Source: Rhizobium leguminosarum (lineage in GTDB: Bacteria > Pseudomonadota > Alphaproteobacteria > Rhizobiales > Rhizobiaceae). From it: a stretch of 64,000 bases of DNA. Of this stretch, positions 24,929-33,030 are shown piece by piece. Positions within the stretch are counted from its first letter, which is position 1. Every line of letters begins with the position of its first letter. The position numbers and the translations under genes were made by a program. The notes under the pieces are model-generated. The model was not told the DNA's origin and did not search any database. It worked only from the letters and a program-made list of their open reading frames with translations. The stretch lies in assembly GCF_001652265.1 (NCBI RefSeq), contig NZ_LWBS01000294.1, positions 5,200-69,199 of the forward strand, written 5' to 3'.

Positions 24929-26011
24929 ATGGCACATCTTTCGATCGAGGGCGTTTCGAAGCTGTTCGGGACCACCTTTGCCGTTCGCGACTTCTCGCTT
25001 GAAGTCGGCGACGGCGAGCTCGTCTGCCTGCTCGGCCCATCCGGTTCCGGCAAGTCGACGCTTCTCAGGATGATCGGCGGCTTCGAGCGCCCGAGCGGCG
25101 GAACGATCCGCATCGACGCGAAGGATGTGACGACGCTGCCACCCGAGCGGCGTCCGACCGGCATGGTGTTTCAGAGCCATGCGCTCTGGACGCACATGGA
25201 TGTCTTCAACAACATCGCCTTCGGCCTGAAGCTCCGCCGGCTGCCGAAAGCGGAGATCCGCCAGCGTGTCGAGGATGCTTTGGCCCTGGTCGGCCTCGCC
25301 GATTACGGCCGGCGGATGACGACTCAGCTCTCCGGCGGTCAGCAGCAGCGCGTCGCGCTTGCCCGCTCGCTCGTGCTCGAGCCGAAGATCCTTTTGCTCG
25401 ACGAGCCCTTCGCCAGCCTTGACCAGCATCTGCGCGAAAGGCTGCGGGATGAAGTGCGCGATATCCAGCAACGCCTCGGCATCACCACGCTCTTCGTCAC
25501 CCATGGCCAGGACGAGGCCTTAGCGCTCGCCGACCGCATCGTCGTCATGCGCGACGGAGGCACCGAACAGATTGCGCCGCCGAGCACCATTTACCGGCAG
25601 CCGCAGACCGCCTTCGTCGCCGGTTTCATCGGCTCGATGAATTTTGTCCAGAGTCATACCAGGAACGGTGTCTGCGAGCATCCGCTGTTCCCGCTTGCGG
25701 TTCCCGTCGAGGATGGGCCGGTGACGCTGGCCGCCCGCCCGGAAGCACTGACGATCCGTTCCTCGGACCGGGTCGATGCCGCCACAGTCCATCGCATCGT
25801 CGATTTCGGCACCCACAAGATGGTCGATGTCGATCTTGCCGATGGCACCCGCCTGAAGGCGATGGTCGCGCCGGACGATGGGCTCCGGACCGGGATGAGG
25901 GTCGAGCCGAGTTTCTCCCGTTTTTTTATCTTCCGTGACAACGAGCTTGTCGATGCCGAGTTGCAGATTATGCCGCAGTACCTCGGTGAGCGAATCAAGT
26001 CGAATACATAG
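24929..26011 (+). CDS. ABC transporter ATP-binding protein (PotA/FbpC-type)
   Basis: Cytoplasmic ATPase (360 residues). Walker A GPSGSGKST, Q-loop VFQSHALWTHMDVFNN, signature LSGGQQQR, Walker B ILLLDEPFASLD and H-loop FVTHGQ occupy the first 230 residues. The C-terminal TOBE-type domain (about 260-360; VTLAARPEALTIR, RFFIFRDNELVDAE) is the regulatory or structural domain typical of PotA/MalK-class subunits. The ATG at 24929 is preceded by GGGAAGG and is the natural start (MAHLSIEGVSKLFG). Last gene of its operon. Confidence 0.94.
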   Translation: MAHLSIEGVSKLFGTTFAVRDFSLEVGDGELVCLLGPSGSGKSTLLRMIGGFERPSGGTIRIDAKDVTTLPPERRPTGMVFQSHALWTHMDVFNNIAFGLKLRRLPKAEIRQRVEDALALVGLADYGRRMTTQLSGGQQQRVALARSLVLEPKILLLDEPFASLDQHLRERLRDEVRDIQQRLGITTLFVTHGQDEALALADRIVVMRDGGTEQIAPPSTIYRQPQTAFVAGFIGSMNFVQSHTRNGVCEHPLFPLAVPVEDGPVTLAARPEALTIRSSDRVDAATVHRIVDFGTHKMVDVDLADGTRLKAMVAPDDGLRTGMRVEPSFSRFFIFRDNELVDAELQIMPQYLGERIKSNT

Positions 26012-26341
26012 ATGCCTTTGATTCGGCATGAGCGGCGCTTCAAGATGTTGACTGTGCCGGCTCGCGCCGTGAGATCTGATACCAGGTCGGTGTTTCGAAC
26101 TAAAGTTAAAGTTTATTCTGCGTTTTCCATGGGCTTTTTATGTATCCGTGGTTGTGCGGGGCGGCCGCCATTTCAATTATCTGAAACAATTCAAACAGAA
26201 ATGCGCGAATTTTACACGAATGCATTAGCACATTTACATATTATAAATGTCTTCATTTAAGAATCAGCACTATCAAAAGTGATGGTATTTGATGGCTTCC
26301 CGCATGCGATAATTGACCATTGTGAAACTATGGAGGAATGA
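26012..26341. other. AT-rich intergenic region upstream of the chemoreceptor
   Basis: 330 bases without a credible gene and clearly more AT-rich than the surroundings, especially 26160-26300. It holds an inverted repeat ACATTTA (26230-26236) / TAAATGT (26244-26250) and several TATA-like stretches. It probably carries the chemoreceptor promoter; the regulator is unknown. Confidence 0.5.
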
Positions 26342-28132
26342 ATGTTGGGATTTGGCGCAGGCGCCGATGCAAGGGCCGTTCTCGAAGCGATGAGCAAGTC
26401 TCAGGCGATCATCGAGTTCAAGCTGGACGGTACAATCATCACCGCGAACGAAAACTTTTGCCGGGCGCTCGGTTATCAGCTTTCCGAAATCGTTGGTCAA
26501 CATCATCGCCTCTTTGTCGATCCGGCTGAAGCAGCCAGTTCCGACTACAAAGACTTCTGGGCAAAACTGGCGCGCGGCGAGTTCGATCAACGGCAATATA
26601 AGCGCATCGGCAAGGGCGGCACGGAGGTCTGGATCGAGGCCTCCTACAACCCGGTCTTTAGCGGGGGCAAGCCGTATAAGGTCGTCAAATTCGCGACCGA
26701 TATCACCGCGCAGAAGCTCAAGGCGGCCGAAGATAGCGGTAAGCTGAACGCCATCTCGCGCGCCCAGGCAGTCATCGAGTTCACTCCAAAAGGCGATATT
26801 CTCAACGCAAATGAGAATTTCCTGACGACACTCGGCTTCGAGCTGGCGGAAATCCAGGGCAAACATCACTCGATGTTCTGTGAGCCAAGCTATAGCAACA
26901 GTGAAGATTATCGTCGGTTCTGGACGAGGCTTGCCGCGGGAGAATTTGTTGCGGATGAGTTCTTGCGCATCGGCAAGGGCGGCAAGAAGGTCCATATCCA
27001 GGCATCATACAATCCGATCTTCGACATGAACGGCAAAGTGTTCAAGGTCGTCAAATTCGCGACCGATGTCACCACGCGCGTCGGAAATGTCGACCAGCTC
27101 GCGGGAGCGCTAAGGGCTTTGTCAGAGGGCGATCTGACGCAGACCATCGCCATGCCCTTCCTGCCCGCCTTGGAGAAGCTGCGCGCTGATTTTAACGACG
27201 CTTCATCCAAGCTTCGCGTTACATTGCAGACAATCTCGCAGAACGCTGGCGCCATCGCTGCGGCATCGCAACAAATACAATCCGCCTCGAACGATCTGTC
27301 CAAGCGTACCGAGCAGCAGGCTGCTTCCGTCGAGGAGACGGCCGCAGCGCTGGAGGAGATCACAACCACCGTCGCTGATTCCAGTTCCCGCGCCCAGGAA
27401 GCAGGGCAGCTTGTTCGCAAGACCAAGGAGAACGCGGAGAATTCTGGCAACATTGTCAGTCAAGCCGTGGACGCGATGGGCAAGATCGAAAAGTCCGCCG
27501 GCGAGATCGCCAATATTATTGGCGTGATCGACGAAATCGCATTCCAGACCAATCTTCTGGCGCTCAATGCCGGTGTTGAAGCGGCCCGGGCCGGCGACGC
27601 TGGCAAGGGCTTCGCCGTCGTCGCTCAGGAAGTTCGCGAACTCGCCCAGCGATCGGCCAAGGCGGCAAAGGAGATCAAGGAGCTGATCAATGCCTCGAAC
27701 GAACACGTCAAAAGCGGTGTCACATTGGTTGGTAACACCGGCAAGGCATTGCAGGAAATCGTGACCCAGGTCGTCCAGGTCAACGGTAATGTCGGCGCCA
27801 TCGTCGAAGCCTCCAAAGAGCAGGCAACGGGGCTCAAGGAAATCAACACCGCCGTCAATACGATGGACCAGGGCACACAGCAGAATGCCGCCATGGTCGA
27901 GGAGACGACGGCCGCGGCGCATAGCCTTGCCAAGGAAGCCGATCAGCTCTTCGATCTCCTCGGTCAGTTCAACATCGGGACAGGTGCCGGTGCACCTCGC
28001 GCCGTCCCGGTTGCAGCCGACCGGCATTTGCGGGCTATGCCGTCGCCAGCCCGTCAGATGACGGCCAAGATTGGCCGAGCATTCAACGGGAATGGGGCGC
28101 TCAAAGGCGGCGACAGCTGGGAGGAGTTTTGA
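26342..28132 (+). CDS. Soluble methyl-accepting chemotaxis protein with two PAS domains
   Basis: Cytosolic chemoreceptor (596 residues); no membrane helix. PAS1 is at about 12-118 and PAS2 at about 135-242. They are close copies, each ending YNP(V/I)F...KVVKFATD(I/V)T, and at DNA level they share an identical 24-base stretch (26678-26701 and 27044-27067). A HAMP-like segment (about 245-300: GALRALSEGDLTQTI) leads to the MA signalling coiled coil with the hairpin tip DEIAFQTNLLALNAGVEAAR. The last residues are DSWEEF, fitting the x-W-x2-F tail that tethers CheR/CheB. Such PAS receptors sense redox, flavin or heme-linked signals, but no cofactor residue is evident here. GGAGG stands five bases before the ATG. 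Translationally coupled to cheW. Confidence 0.95.
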   Translation: MLGFGAGADARAVLEAMSKSQAIIEFKLDGTIITANENFCRALGYQLSEIVGQHHRLFVDPAEAASSDYKDFWAKLARGEFDQRQYKRIGKGGTEVWIEASYNPVFSGGKPYKVVKFATDITAQKLKAAEDSGKLNAISRAQAVIEFTPKGDILNANENFLTTLGFELAEIQGKHHSMFCEPSYSNSEDYRRFWTRLAAGEFVADEFLRIGKGGKKVHIQASYNPIFDMNGKVFKVVKFATDVTTRVGNVDQLAGALRALSEGDLTQTIAMPFLPALEKLRADFNDASSKLRVTLQTISQNAGAIAAASQQIQSASNDLSKRTEQQAASVEETAAALEEITTTVADSSSRAQEAGQLVRKTKENAENSGNIVSQAVDAMGKIEKSAGEIANIIGVIDEIAFQTNLLALNAGVEAARAGDAGKGFAVVAQEVRELAQRSAKAAKEIKELINASNEHVKSGVTLVGNTGKALQEIVTQVVQVNGNVGAIVEASKEQATGLKEINTAVNTMDQGTQQNAAMVEETTAAAHSLAKEADQLFDLLGQFNIGTGAGAPRAVPVAADRHLRAMPSPARQMTAKIGRAFNGNGALKGGDSWEEF

Positions 28133-28605
28133 TGGCGTCCATATCCAAAAATCGCGATGGACGCACGTCTCTCGAAATCATTGCATTCCAATTACATGGT
28201 CAGAGCTTCTGTATCGAAACCACCTCCATTCGAGAGATACGTGGATGGGCGGCTTCGACGCCCATCCCGCACGCGCCGCCGGAAATGGTCGGCATCATTA
28301 ACTTGCGAGGCGTCGTCATTCCCACCATCGATTTATGTCGCAAGCTGGGGATGCCGTCGTCGGAAGCGACCGAACGCAGCGCAATCGTGGTCGCGGAAGT
28401 TCACGGCAAACCGATCGGCCTTATGGTGGATCAGGTCACCGATATGCTTTCGATCAACGCCGATGATCTGCAACAGGCTCCAGAGATTGTCAGTTCGCCG
28501 GACCGCTCATACTGTGAAGGAATTATCACTCACCAGTCTGGGATGATTTGCTTCCTCAGCTTGACCAGGATGTTCACTGACGATGACGAAGCATTGGCCG
28601 CTTAG
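28132..28605 (+). CDS. cheW: Chemotaxis coupling protein CheW
   Basis: Adaptor (157 residues) that links chemoreceptors to the kinase CheA. Typical blocks: IAFQLHGQSFCIETTSIREIRG; PHAPPEMVGIINLRGVVIPTIDL; IVVAEVHGKPIGLMVDQVTDML; CEGIITHQSGMICFLSLTRMF. The ATG overlaps the chemoreceptor stop (TGATG). No CheA, CheR or CheB gene is nearby, so this pair must plug into a chemotaxis complex encoded elsewhere. Confidence 0.95.
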   Translation: MASISKNRDGRTSLEIIAFQLHGQSFCIETTSIREIRGWAASTPIPHAPPEMVGIINLRGVVIPTIDLCRKLGMPSSEATERSAIVVAEVHGKPIGLMVDQVTDMLSINADDLQQAPEIVSSPDRSYCEGIITHQSGMICFLSLTRMFTDDDEALAA

Positions 28606-28636
28606 TCGTCCCGCTTCAGCGTTGAAATCAAAGAGC

Positions 28637-28662
28637 AGAGCATGATGTCGTCCGAAATCCGC
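28637..28662 (+). repeat. Partial copy of the dispersed palindromic repeat
   Basis: AGAGCATGATGTCGT followed by CCGAAATCCGC matches the left half of the complete copy at 44660-44709. The right arm is missing or decayed (a CATCAT remnant follows at about 28669). It lies between cheW and the convergent phosphatase gene. Confidence 0.6.
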
Positions 28663-28756
28663 CCATAGTCATCATCCTCCAGAACCGCGCCAACACAGTT
28701 GTCGGCGTGGCATTCGCCTATGCGAAACCGGGATAACTGCGCCGGAATACGACGGT

Positions 28757-29590
28757 TCACATCTTGCTCCGGAAGCCTTCCAGCAGCCAGGGATGCAGCA
28801 CCTTGCTGGCGGCCAGGATATCGCCCTTCCCCTCGACGGCTGCGCCGGAAAAACGGGTGACGATGCCGCCCGCCTCTTCGACCATCAGTGCCGAGGCGCC
28901 GAAATCATGGATCGCGAGCCCGTCCTCGAAGAATCCGTCCAGGCGGCCGCAGGCGACATAGGCGATCGATAGTGCCGCCGAGCCGAGGCGGCGCACACCC
29001 GCCGTATTGGCCATCAGGCGTTTGACGGCTTCGAAATAGGTCGCTTCCGCAACTGCCGTGACCTGGCCAGGGATCGGCAGCCCGGCGCCGACGAGCACAT
29101 TCTCGATGTCGCCGACATCGGCACAGCGGATACGCTCGCCGTTCAGATAGGCGCCGCCGCCGATTTCGGCGCTGAACAGCTCGTCCTGCATGGCGTCATA
29201 GACGACGCCCATGACGAGCCTGCCGCTTTCGACGATCGAGATCGTCATGCCGAAATGCGGAAGGCCCCAGGCGTAATTGGTCGTGCCGTCGATCGGGTCG
29301 ATGTAGATAACAGGCGTTTCCGGACCCGCCGTGCGGTTGCCGACGGCTTCCTCGCCCTGGATGGCATAGTCCGGGAAGGCCTTCGTCATCTCGTCGACGA
29401 TGACCCGCTCGACGGCGACATCGATTTCGGTCTGATAATCGCGCGGGGCCTTGGCGAGCATTTCTGCCGATGTTCGCCGTCGCAGGGAGCCGCGAGCGGT
29501 TTCGCCCGCCTTCAATACCGTTTCGGCAAGCACGACGAGGCGGGACGAGGCGGTCGGGGAAAGACGCGCGGAAATCGGGGAAGATGTCAT
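28757..29590 (-). CDS. Inositol monophosphatase family protein
   Basis: Mg-dependent phosphatase of the IMPase/FBPase superfamily (277 residues). Metal-binding residues are seen in IQGEEAV (Glu of the GEE motif) and in YIDPIDGTTNYAWG, the invariant D-P-I-D-G-T. The usual second motif WDxAAG is altered to IHDFGASALMVEEAGG, keeping the Asp. It removes phosphate from inositol, histidinol or a sugar phosphate; the substrate cannot be chosen. Last gene of the minus-strand ten-gene unit beginning with the LacI gene, 103 bases after the PfkB kinase gene, so it may work on a phosphorylated intermediate of the same pathway. Confidence 0.9.
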   Translation of the reverse strand: MTSSPISARLSPTASSRLVVLAETVLKAGETARGSLRRRTSAEMLAKAPRDYQTEIDVAVERVIVDEMTKAFPDYAIQGEEAVGNRTAGPETPVIYIDPIDGTTNYAWGLPHFGMTISIVESGRLVMGVVYDAMQDELFSAEIGGGAYLNGERIRCADVGDIENVLVGAGLPIPGQVTAVAEATYFEAVKRLMANTAGVRRLGSAALSIAYVACGRLDGFFEDGLAIHDFGASALMVEEAGGIVTRFSGAAVEGKGDILAASKVLHPWLLEGFRSKM

Positions 29591-29693
29591 GAGAAAAGTC
29601 CGGATGCTGCTGATATGACGGAGTGAATCGCGAGGAGCCCATCCCGTCGCAGAGGCTGATGATGGTTTTATGAAGCGCGCCTATGCCGAGCGG

Positions 29694-30587
29694 CTATCTC
29701 AGGATCGCCCCAAGCTCGGAAATGGTCGGAAACGCCTTTCTTGTACCATGTCTTGAGACGGTGATGGCTGCGGCTGCAACTGCGTGTTCGATGGCAAGCC
29801 TGTCCAGCCGCTGTCCGCGCAGCGCGCAGGATGCAAGTGCTGCGGCCATGAAGGTATCGCCTGCGCCCGTTGTATCCACAACATCGCAGACGTGGGCGGG
29901 CACTTCGATTCTATCGTGTCGGTTCACGAGCGTCGCGCCGTCGCCGCCCAGCGTCAGGACGATTTCACGCAGGCCGCGGCTCAGGAGATATTCGGCAGCG
30001 TCCCTACCCGTCGTTCCCGTCAGGGCCTGCGCCTCGCCCTTGTTGAGGAAGGCGATGTCGATCAGATCCCAGAGATCGGAGAAATAGGAGCGCACCGGCG
30101 AGGGATTGAAAGCGGTGACCATGCCGATCGCTCTCGCATGCTCGAGAATGTCGCGCGTCGCCCGGTCGGAGAGGTTGCCTTGTAGTATCATCAGATCGCC
30201 GGAACCGGCCGTCGAGAGGATACGACTGACATCGGAGAGGGACAGGCTTTGCGCCGATTCCGTCGTCGTGACGATGGCATTTTCGCCGCCCGGCAGCCGG
30301 AAGATGATCGAGACGTCGCTCGATGCATCTTCCATTTCGATCAGTTCGCTGCGAAGCGGCTCGTCCGCGAGGTAATGGCGTATCGTATCGGCCCTCGCAT
30401 CCCTGCCGACGGGCGCCACCAGCGTTGTCGGAACGCCGCAGCGGGCCATGACGACCGCCTGGTTCGTGCCCTTGCCGCCGAGATCGCTGCCCCCGGCATT
30501 GCCCAGGATGGAGGCGCCGATGACGGGAAGTTCGGAGACGGCGATGGTTTCGTCGATGGCGACGTTACCGATTATGTAGGCGCGCAT
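29694..30587 (-). CDS. PfkB-family carbohydrate kinase (ribokinase-like)
   Basis: Cytosolic sugar or nucleoside kinase (297 residues). N-terminal signature GGSDLGGKGTNQAVVMAR (glycine-rich substrate side) and C-terminal signature VVDTTGAGDTFMAAALA with the catalytic Asp in GAGD. Length and the lid segment (NAIVTTTESAQSLSLSD) fit ribokinase-like enzymes. It sits between the TenA-like and the phosphatase-like genes in the ABC-transporter catabolic unit and probably phosphorylates the imported or processed sugar. Substrate unknown. Confidence 0.93.
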   Translation of the reverse strand: MRAYIIGNVAIDETIAVSELPVIGASILGNAGGSDLGGKGTNQAVVMARCGVPTTLVAPVGRDARADTIRHYLADEPLRSELIEMEDASSDVSIIFRLPGGENAIVTTTESAQSLSLSDVSRILSTAGSGDLMILQGNLSDRATRDILEHARAIGMVTAFNPSPVRSYFSDLWDLIDIAFLNKGEAQALTGTTGRDAAEYLLSRGLREIVLTLGGDGATLVNRHDRIEVPAHVCDVVDTTGAGDTFMAAALASCALRGQRLDRLAIEHAVAAAAITVSRHGTRKAFPTISELGAILR

Positions 30588-30611
30588 GCATCCGCTTTCG
30601 CAAAGTGGGGC

Positions 30612-31259
30612 TTAAAGGTAAGGCGCATCGTGAAAATCGACCTCGAGCTGCATCGCCCGGCCGAAGATCGCGCTGAGCCGCGCTTTTTCATCCTCTTCAA
30701 GCGTTTCTCCTGCCATGTCGAGTTCATTCTTCAGCCATTGCGCCTGGGCGGCGAAATTCGGATCGATATGCAGGTCGACCCATTCCTTCAGCAGCGGATC
30801 GCTGATTTGACGGGTCGCCGCTTCCTTCGACCAAGTCCAATACATCCACTCGGCCGCAAACATGGCCGCCACCGTGTCGAGGAAGCCGCCCTGGCGGGCA
30901 ATCTCCAACATGCCGGTGCGAAACGCCTCGACTTCGGCGATGCCGGTATCGAAGGACGAGGGATCGATGCCGCGGCTGGCGAAGGTACGCTCGAAATAGG
31001 TGATCTGCTCGTTGGCAAGCGCGTCGAGAACCGCGATCAGCCAGCGCTTCTGCGGCACCGTCCTGGCGGTCGCCGCCGCATAGGCAAAGATCGAGATAGC
31101 GCTGTCGACGAAGGCGCCTTCATAGACGAGATAACGTTCGAAAGCCGCCTTGCTCAGCCTGTCGTTCTTGACGTCCTCGACGAAGCGGTGGCTCAGCATC
31201 GTCTGGAAGACGGCGTCGTTCTCGTGCAGGATGCGGGCCGAAAGGCTCTCTGCCGCCAT
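30612..31259 (-). CDS. TenA-family protein, Glu-type (no active-site Cys)
   Basis: All-helical protein of the TenA/thiaminase II fold (215 residues), with LVYEGAFVDSAISIFAYAAA, ITYFERTFASRGI and the C-terminal AIFGRAMQLEVDFHDAPY holding the conserved Glu. At the place of the usual PC(x)W motif with the nucleophilic Cys the sequence reads FAAEWMYWTW, so Cys is replaced by Glu as in the TenA_E subgroup. TenA proteins hydrolyse aminopyrimidines in thiamin salvage; TenA_E members act on amino- or formylamino-pyrimidines. No thi gene is nearby, so it may act on a different amine in this pathway. The ATG at 31259 is used because it lies two bases from the previous stop. Confidence 0.87.
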   Translation of the reverse strand: MAAESLSARILHENDAVFQTMLSHRFVEDVKNDRLSKAAFERYLVYEGAFVDSAISIFAYAAATARTVPQKRWLIAVLDALANEQITYFERTFASRGIDPSSFDTGIAEVEAFRTGMLEIARQGGFLDTVAAMFAAEWMYWTWSKEAATRQISDPLLKEWVDLHIDPNFAAQAQWLKNELDMAGETLEEDEKARLSAIFGRAMQLEVDFHDAPYL

Positions 31260-31261
31260 GC

Positions 31262-32104
31262 TCAGCCCTCCAGTCCCGGTTCGGCGGCCGCCCGGAAGGC
31301 GCGCACCCGCTCGACGTCGACCGGGTTCCACCAGACTCCGCCGTGCTTCAGCGAAGAGGCGACGATGACGCCGTTGGTGCGGCTCAGAATATCGACGATA
31401 TTGTCCTTGTTGACGCCGGAGCCGACGAGCAGCGGCAGGTGCGTCGCCGCCCCGATCTCCTCGATCTCCTCCATTGTTGCCGAATTGCCGGTCCGCTGGC
31501 CGGTGGCGATAACGCCATCGGCATCGAAGAAGGCGAGGTCGCGCGTCAATTCCTGGATCGAGCGGTCGGCGACAATGGCGTGACTGCCATGCTTGACGTG
31601 GCTGTCGGCGAAGACCTTGATATGTTCGGCTCTCAGCAGCGAGCGATAACGCATGGCCTCGGCCGCCCTGCCCTCCATGAAGCCTTCATTGGCGACATAG
31701 GCATTGGCCCATTGATTGACGCGGATGAATTTGGCGCCACCGGCCATGGCGATGGCGAAGGCGGGGATCGGCGCGTTGGCAAGCACGTTGACGCCAAGCG
31801 GAATGCCGGCCGCGCGCGCGATTCGATCGGTGACGACGGACATGAAACCGGTCGTCTCCGAGCCGATATCCTCGGGCTTCGAGAATGGCACGTCGCCGTG
31901 ATTTTCGATGATCAGCCCATGCAGGCCGCCTTCCACGCAGGCTTCGGCGTCGCGCATGCACGCGTCGTAAATCGCATCCATCGCAGCCCCCCGGTAGCGC
32001 GGCGCGCCCGGAAAGGCCGGGCAATGGATCATGCCGATCAGAACCTTGTCCCTGCCGAAGATATCCCTGACGGCGTTGGACGACCTGTCCGAAATTTCCT
32101 GCAT
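31262..32104 (-). CDS. BtpA/SgcQ family protein
   Basis: TIM-barrel protein (280 residues) of the BtpA family. The family start VLIGMIHCPAFPGAPRY is clear; GLIIENHGDVPFSKPEDIG, IPLGVNVLANAP, FIRVNQWANAY and PLLVGSGVNKDNI are further conserved blocks. BtpA was named for photosystem I assembly in cyanobacteria, but SgcQ and many others sit in sugar or nucleoside operons and have no proven reaction; phosphate- or nucleobase-binding aldolase/nucleosidase-like roles have been proposed. The ATG at 32104 follows AAGGGAA. In the same operon as the TenA-like and kinase genes. Confidence 0.88.
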   Translation of the reverse strand: MQEISDRSSNAVRDIFGRDKVLIGMIHCPAFPGAPRYRGAAMDAIYDACMRDAEACVEGGLHGLIIENHGDVPFSKPEDIGSETTGFMSVVTDRIARAAGIPLGVNVLANAPIPAFAIAMAGGAKFIRVNQWANAYVANEGFMEGRAAEAMRYRSLLRAEHIKVFADSHVKHGSHAIVADRSIQELTRDLAFFDADGVIATGQRTGNSATMEEIEEIGAATHLPLLVGSGVNKDNIVDILSRTNGVIVASSLKHGGVWWNPVDVERVRAFRAAAEPGLEG

Positions 32105-32139
32105 GTCATTCCCTTTCCAATTCCTGCCGCGCGCTGACA

Positions 32140-32913
32140 TCACGCCTGCTTTTCGGTGAGCCAGCCGAGGATATTCTTCCAGAGCCGGCCGTAGCCTTCC
32201 CATTCGCAGAAAGCGGGCGAGAGCCAGTGCGGGCCGATATCCGACGTCCAGGCCGCCGTCCGCCCGGTGCCATGCGTGCCGACGACGAGCAGCGGATGGC
32301 CGCCCTGATCCTCAGGCAGGCGTGCGACGATCTCGACATCGGCGCGGTCGCGCACTTCGACCTCGTTGACGCCGAGAAGCACGGGCCAGGCGCCTTCGAG
32401 ACCCTGCATCGTCGGATGTCCCGGCTTCACCACTTCGGCAACGGTGCCCTCGGGGATTTCGACGCGGTCGTCATAAGGCAGGCAGGTGACGGGCAGCGTG
32501 TCTTCGACGGGCGTGCGCCGCCAGCGCGCCTTGCCGTCGATGCCCTGGAAAGAGAAGTATCCACCGACCATCAGCAGGCCGCCGCCCTTTTCCACCCACG
32601 CCTTCAGAAGCTTCAGCCGGTTCGGCACAGTGCGCGAATGCAGCCACACATCCGGCGGCAGCAGCAGCGAGTTGGCGCCGATATCGGAGAGAATGATGGC
32701 GTCGTACGCCTCGAGCCCCGCCATATCGAAGGGGAACTTCTCCACCGCCTCATGCGCCGGCATATAGGTGAGCTCGAAGGCGCTGCCGGCGAGTGCTTTC
32801 ACCAGCGGTTCGGCGCCGAGATGGAAGGTGACGCTGCCGAACTGATCGAAGCCTTTGTAATGGGTGGCGGAGCTGACCCAGCTCTCGCCGACAAGGAGGA
32901 TTTTCTTGGTCAT
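32140..32913 (-). CDS. Glutamine-amidotransferase-like / ThuA-fold protein (DUF1355-like)
   Basis: Cytosolic flavodoxin-like protein (257 residues). It begins KKILLVGESWVSSATHYKGFDQF, a family-specific start, with YDAIILSDIGANSLLLPPD, GGGLLMVGGYFSFQG (nucleophile-elbow position, but no Cys) and GTHGTGRTAAWTSDIGPHW near the C-terminus. Lacking the Cys of true class I amidotransferases, it is not expected to use glutamine. ThuA-like proteins of this fold occur in sugar catabolic clusters (for instance ThuA of the rhizobial trehalose operon). Role here unknown. A 117-base gap separates it from the phosphotriesterase-like gene. Confidence 0.83.
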   Translation of the reverse strand: MTKKILLVGESWVSSATHYKGFDQFGSVTFHLGAEPLVKALAGSAFELTYMPAHEAVEKFPFDMAGLEAYDAIILSDIGANSLLLPPDVWLHSRTVPNRLKLLKAWVEKGGGLLMVGGYFSFQGIDGKARWRRTPVEDTLPVTCLPYDDRVEIPEGTVAEVVKPGHPTMQGLEGAWPVLLGVNEVEVRDRADVEIVARLPEDQGGHPLLVVGTHGTGRTAAWTSDIGPHWLSPAFCEWEGYGRLWKNILGWLTEKQA

Positions 32914-33030
32914 GGTCTGCGTTTACCTGTGATCGATTGAATGGATGGAGCTAAAGGATGTCGCGCAAAAGTGTGCAGCGGTTTTGCGATAACGACATGC
33001 GTAAAACGAAGACCTAAATCGCGACGCGCT

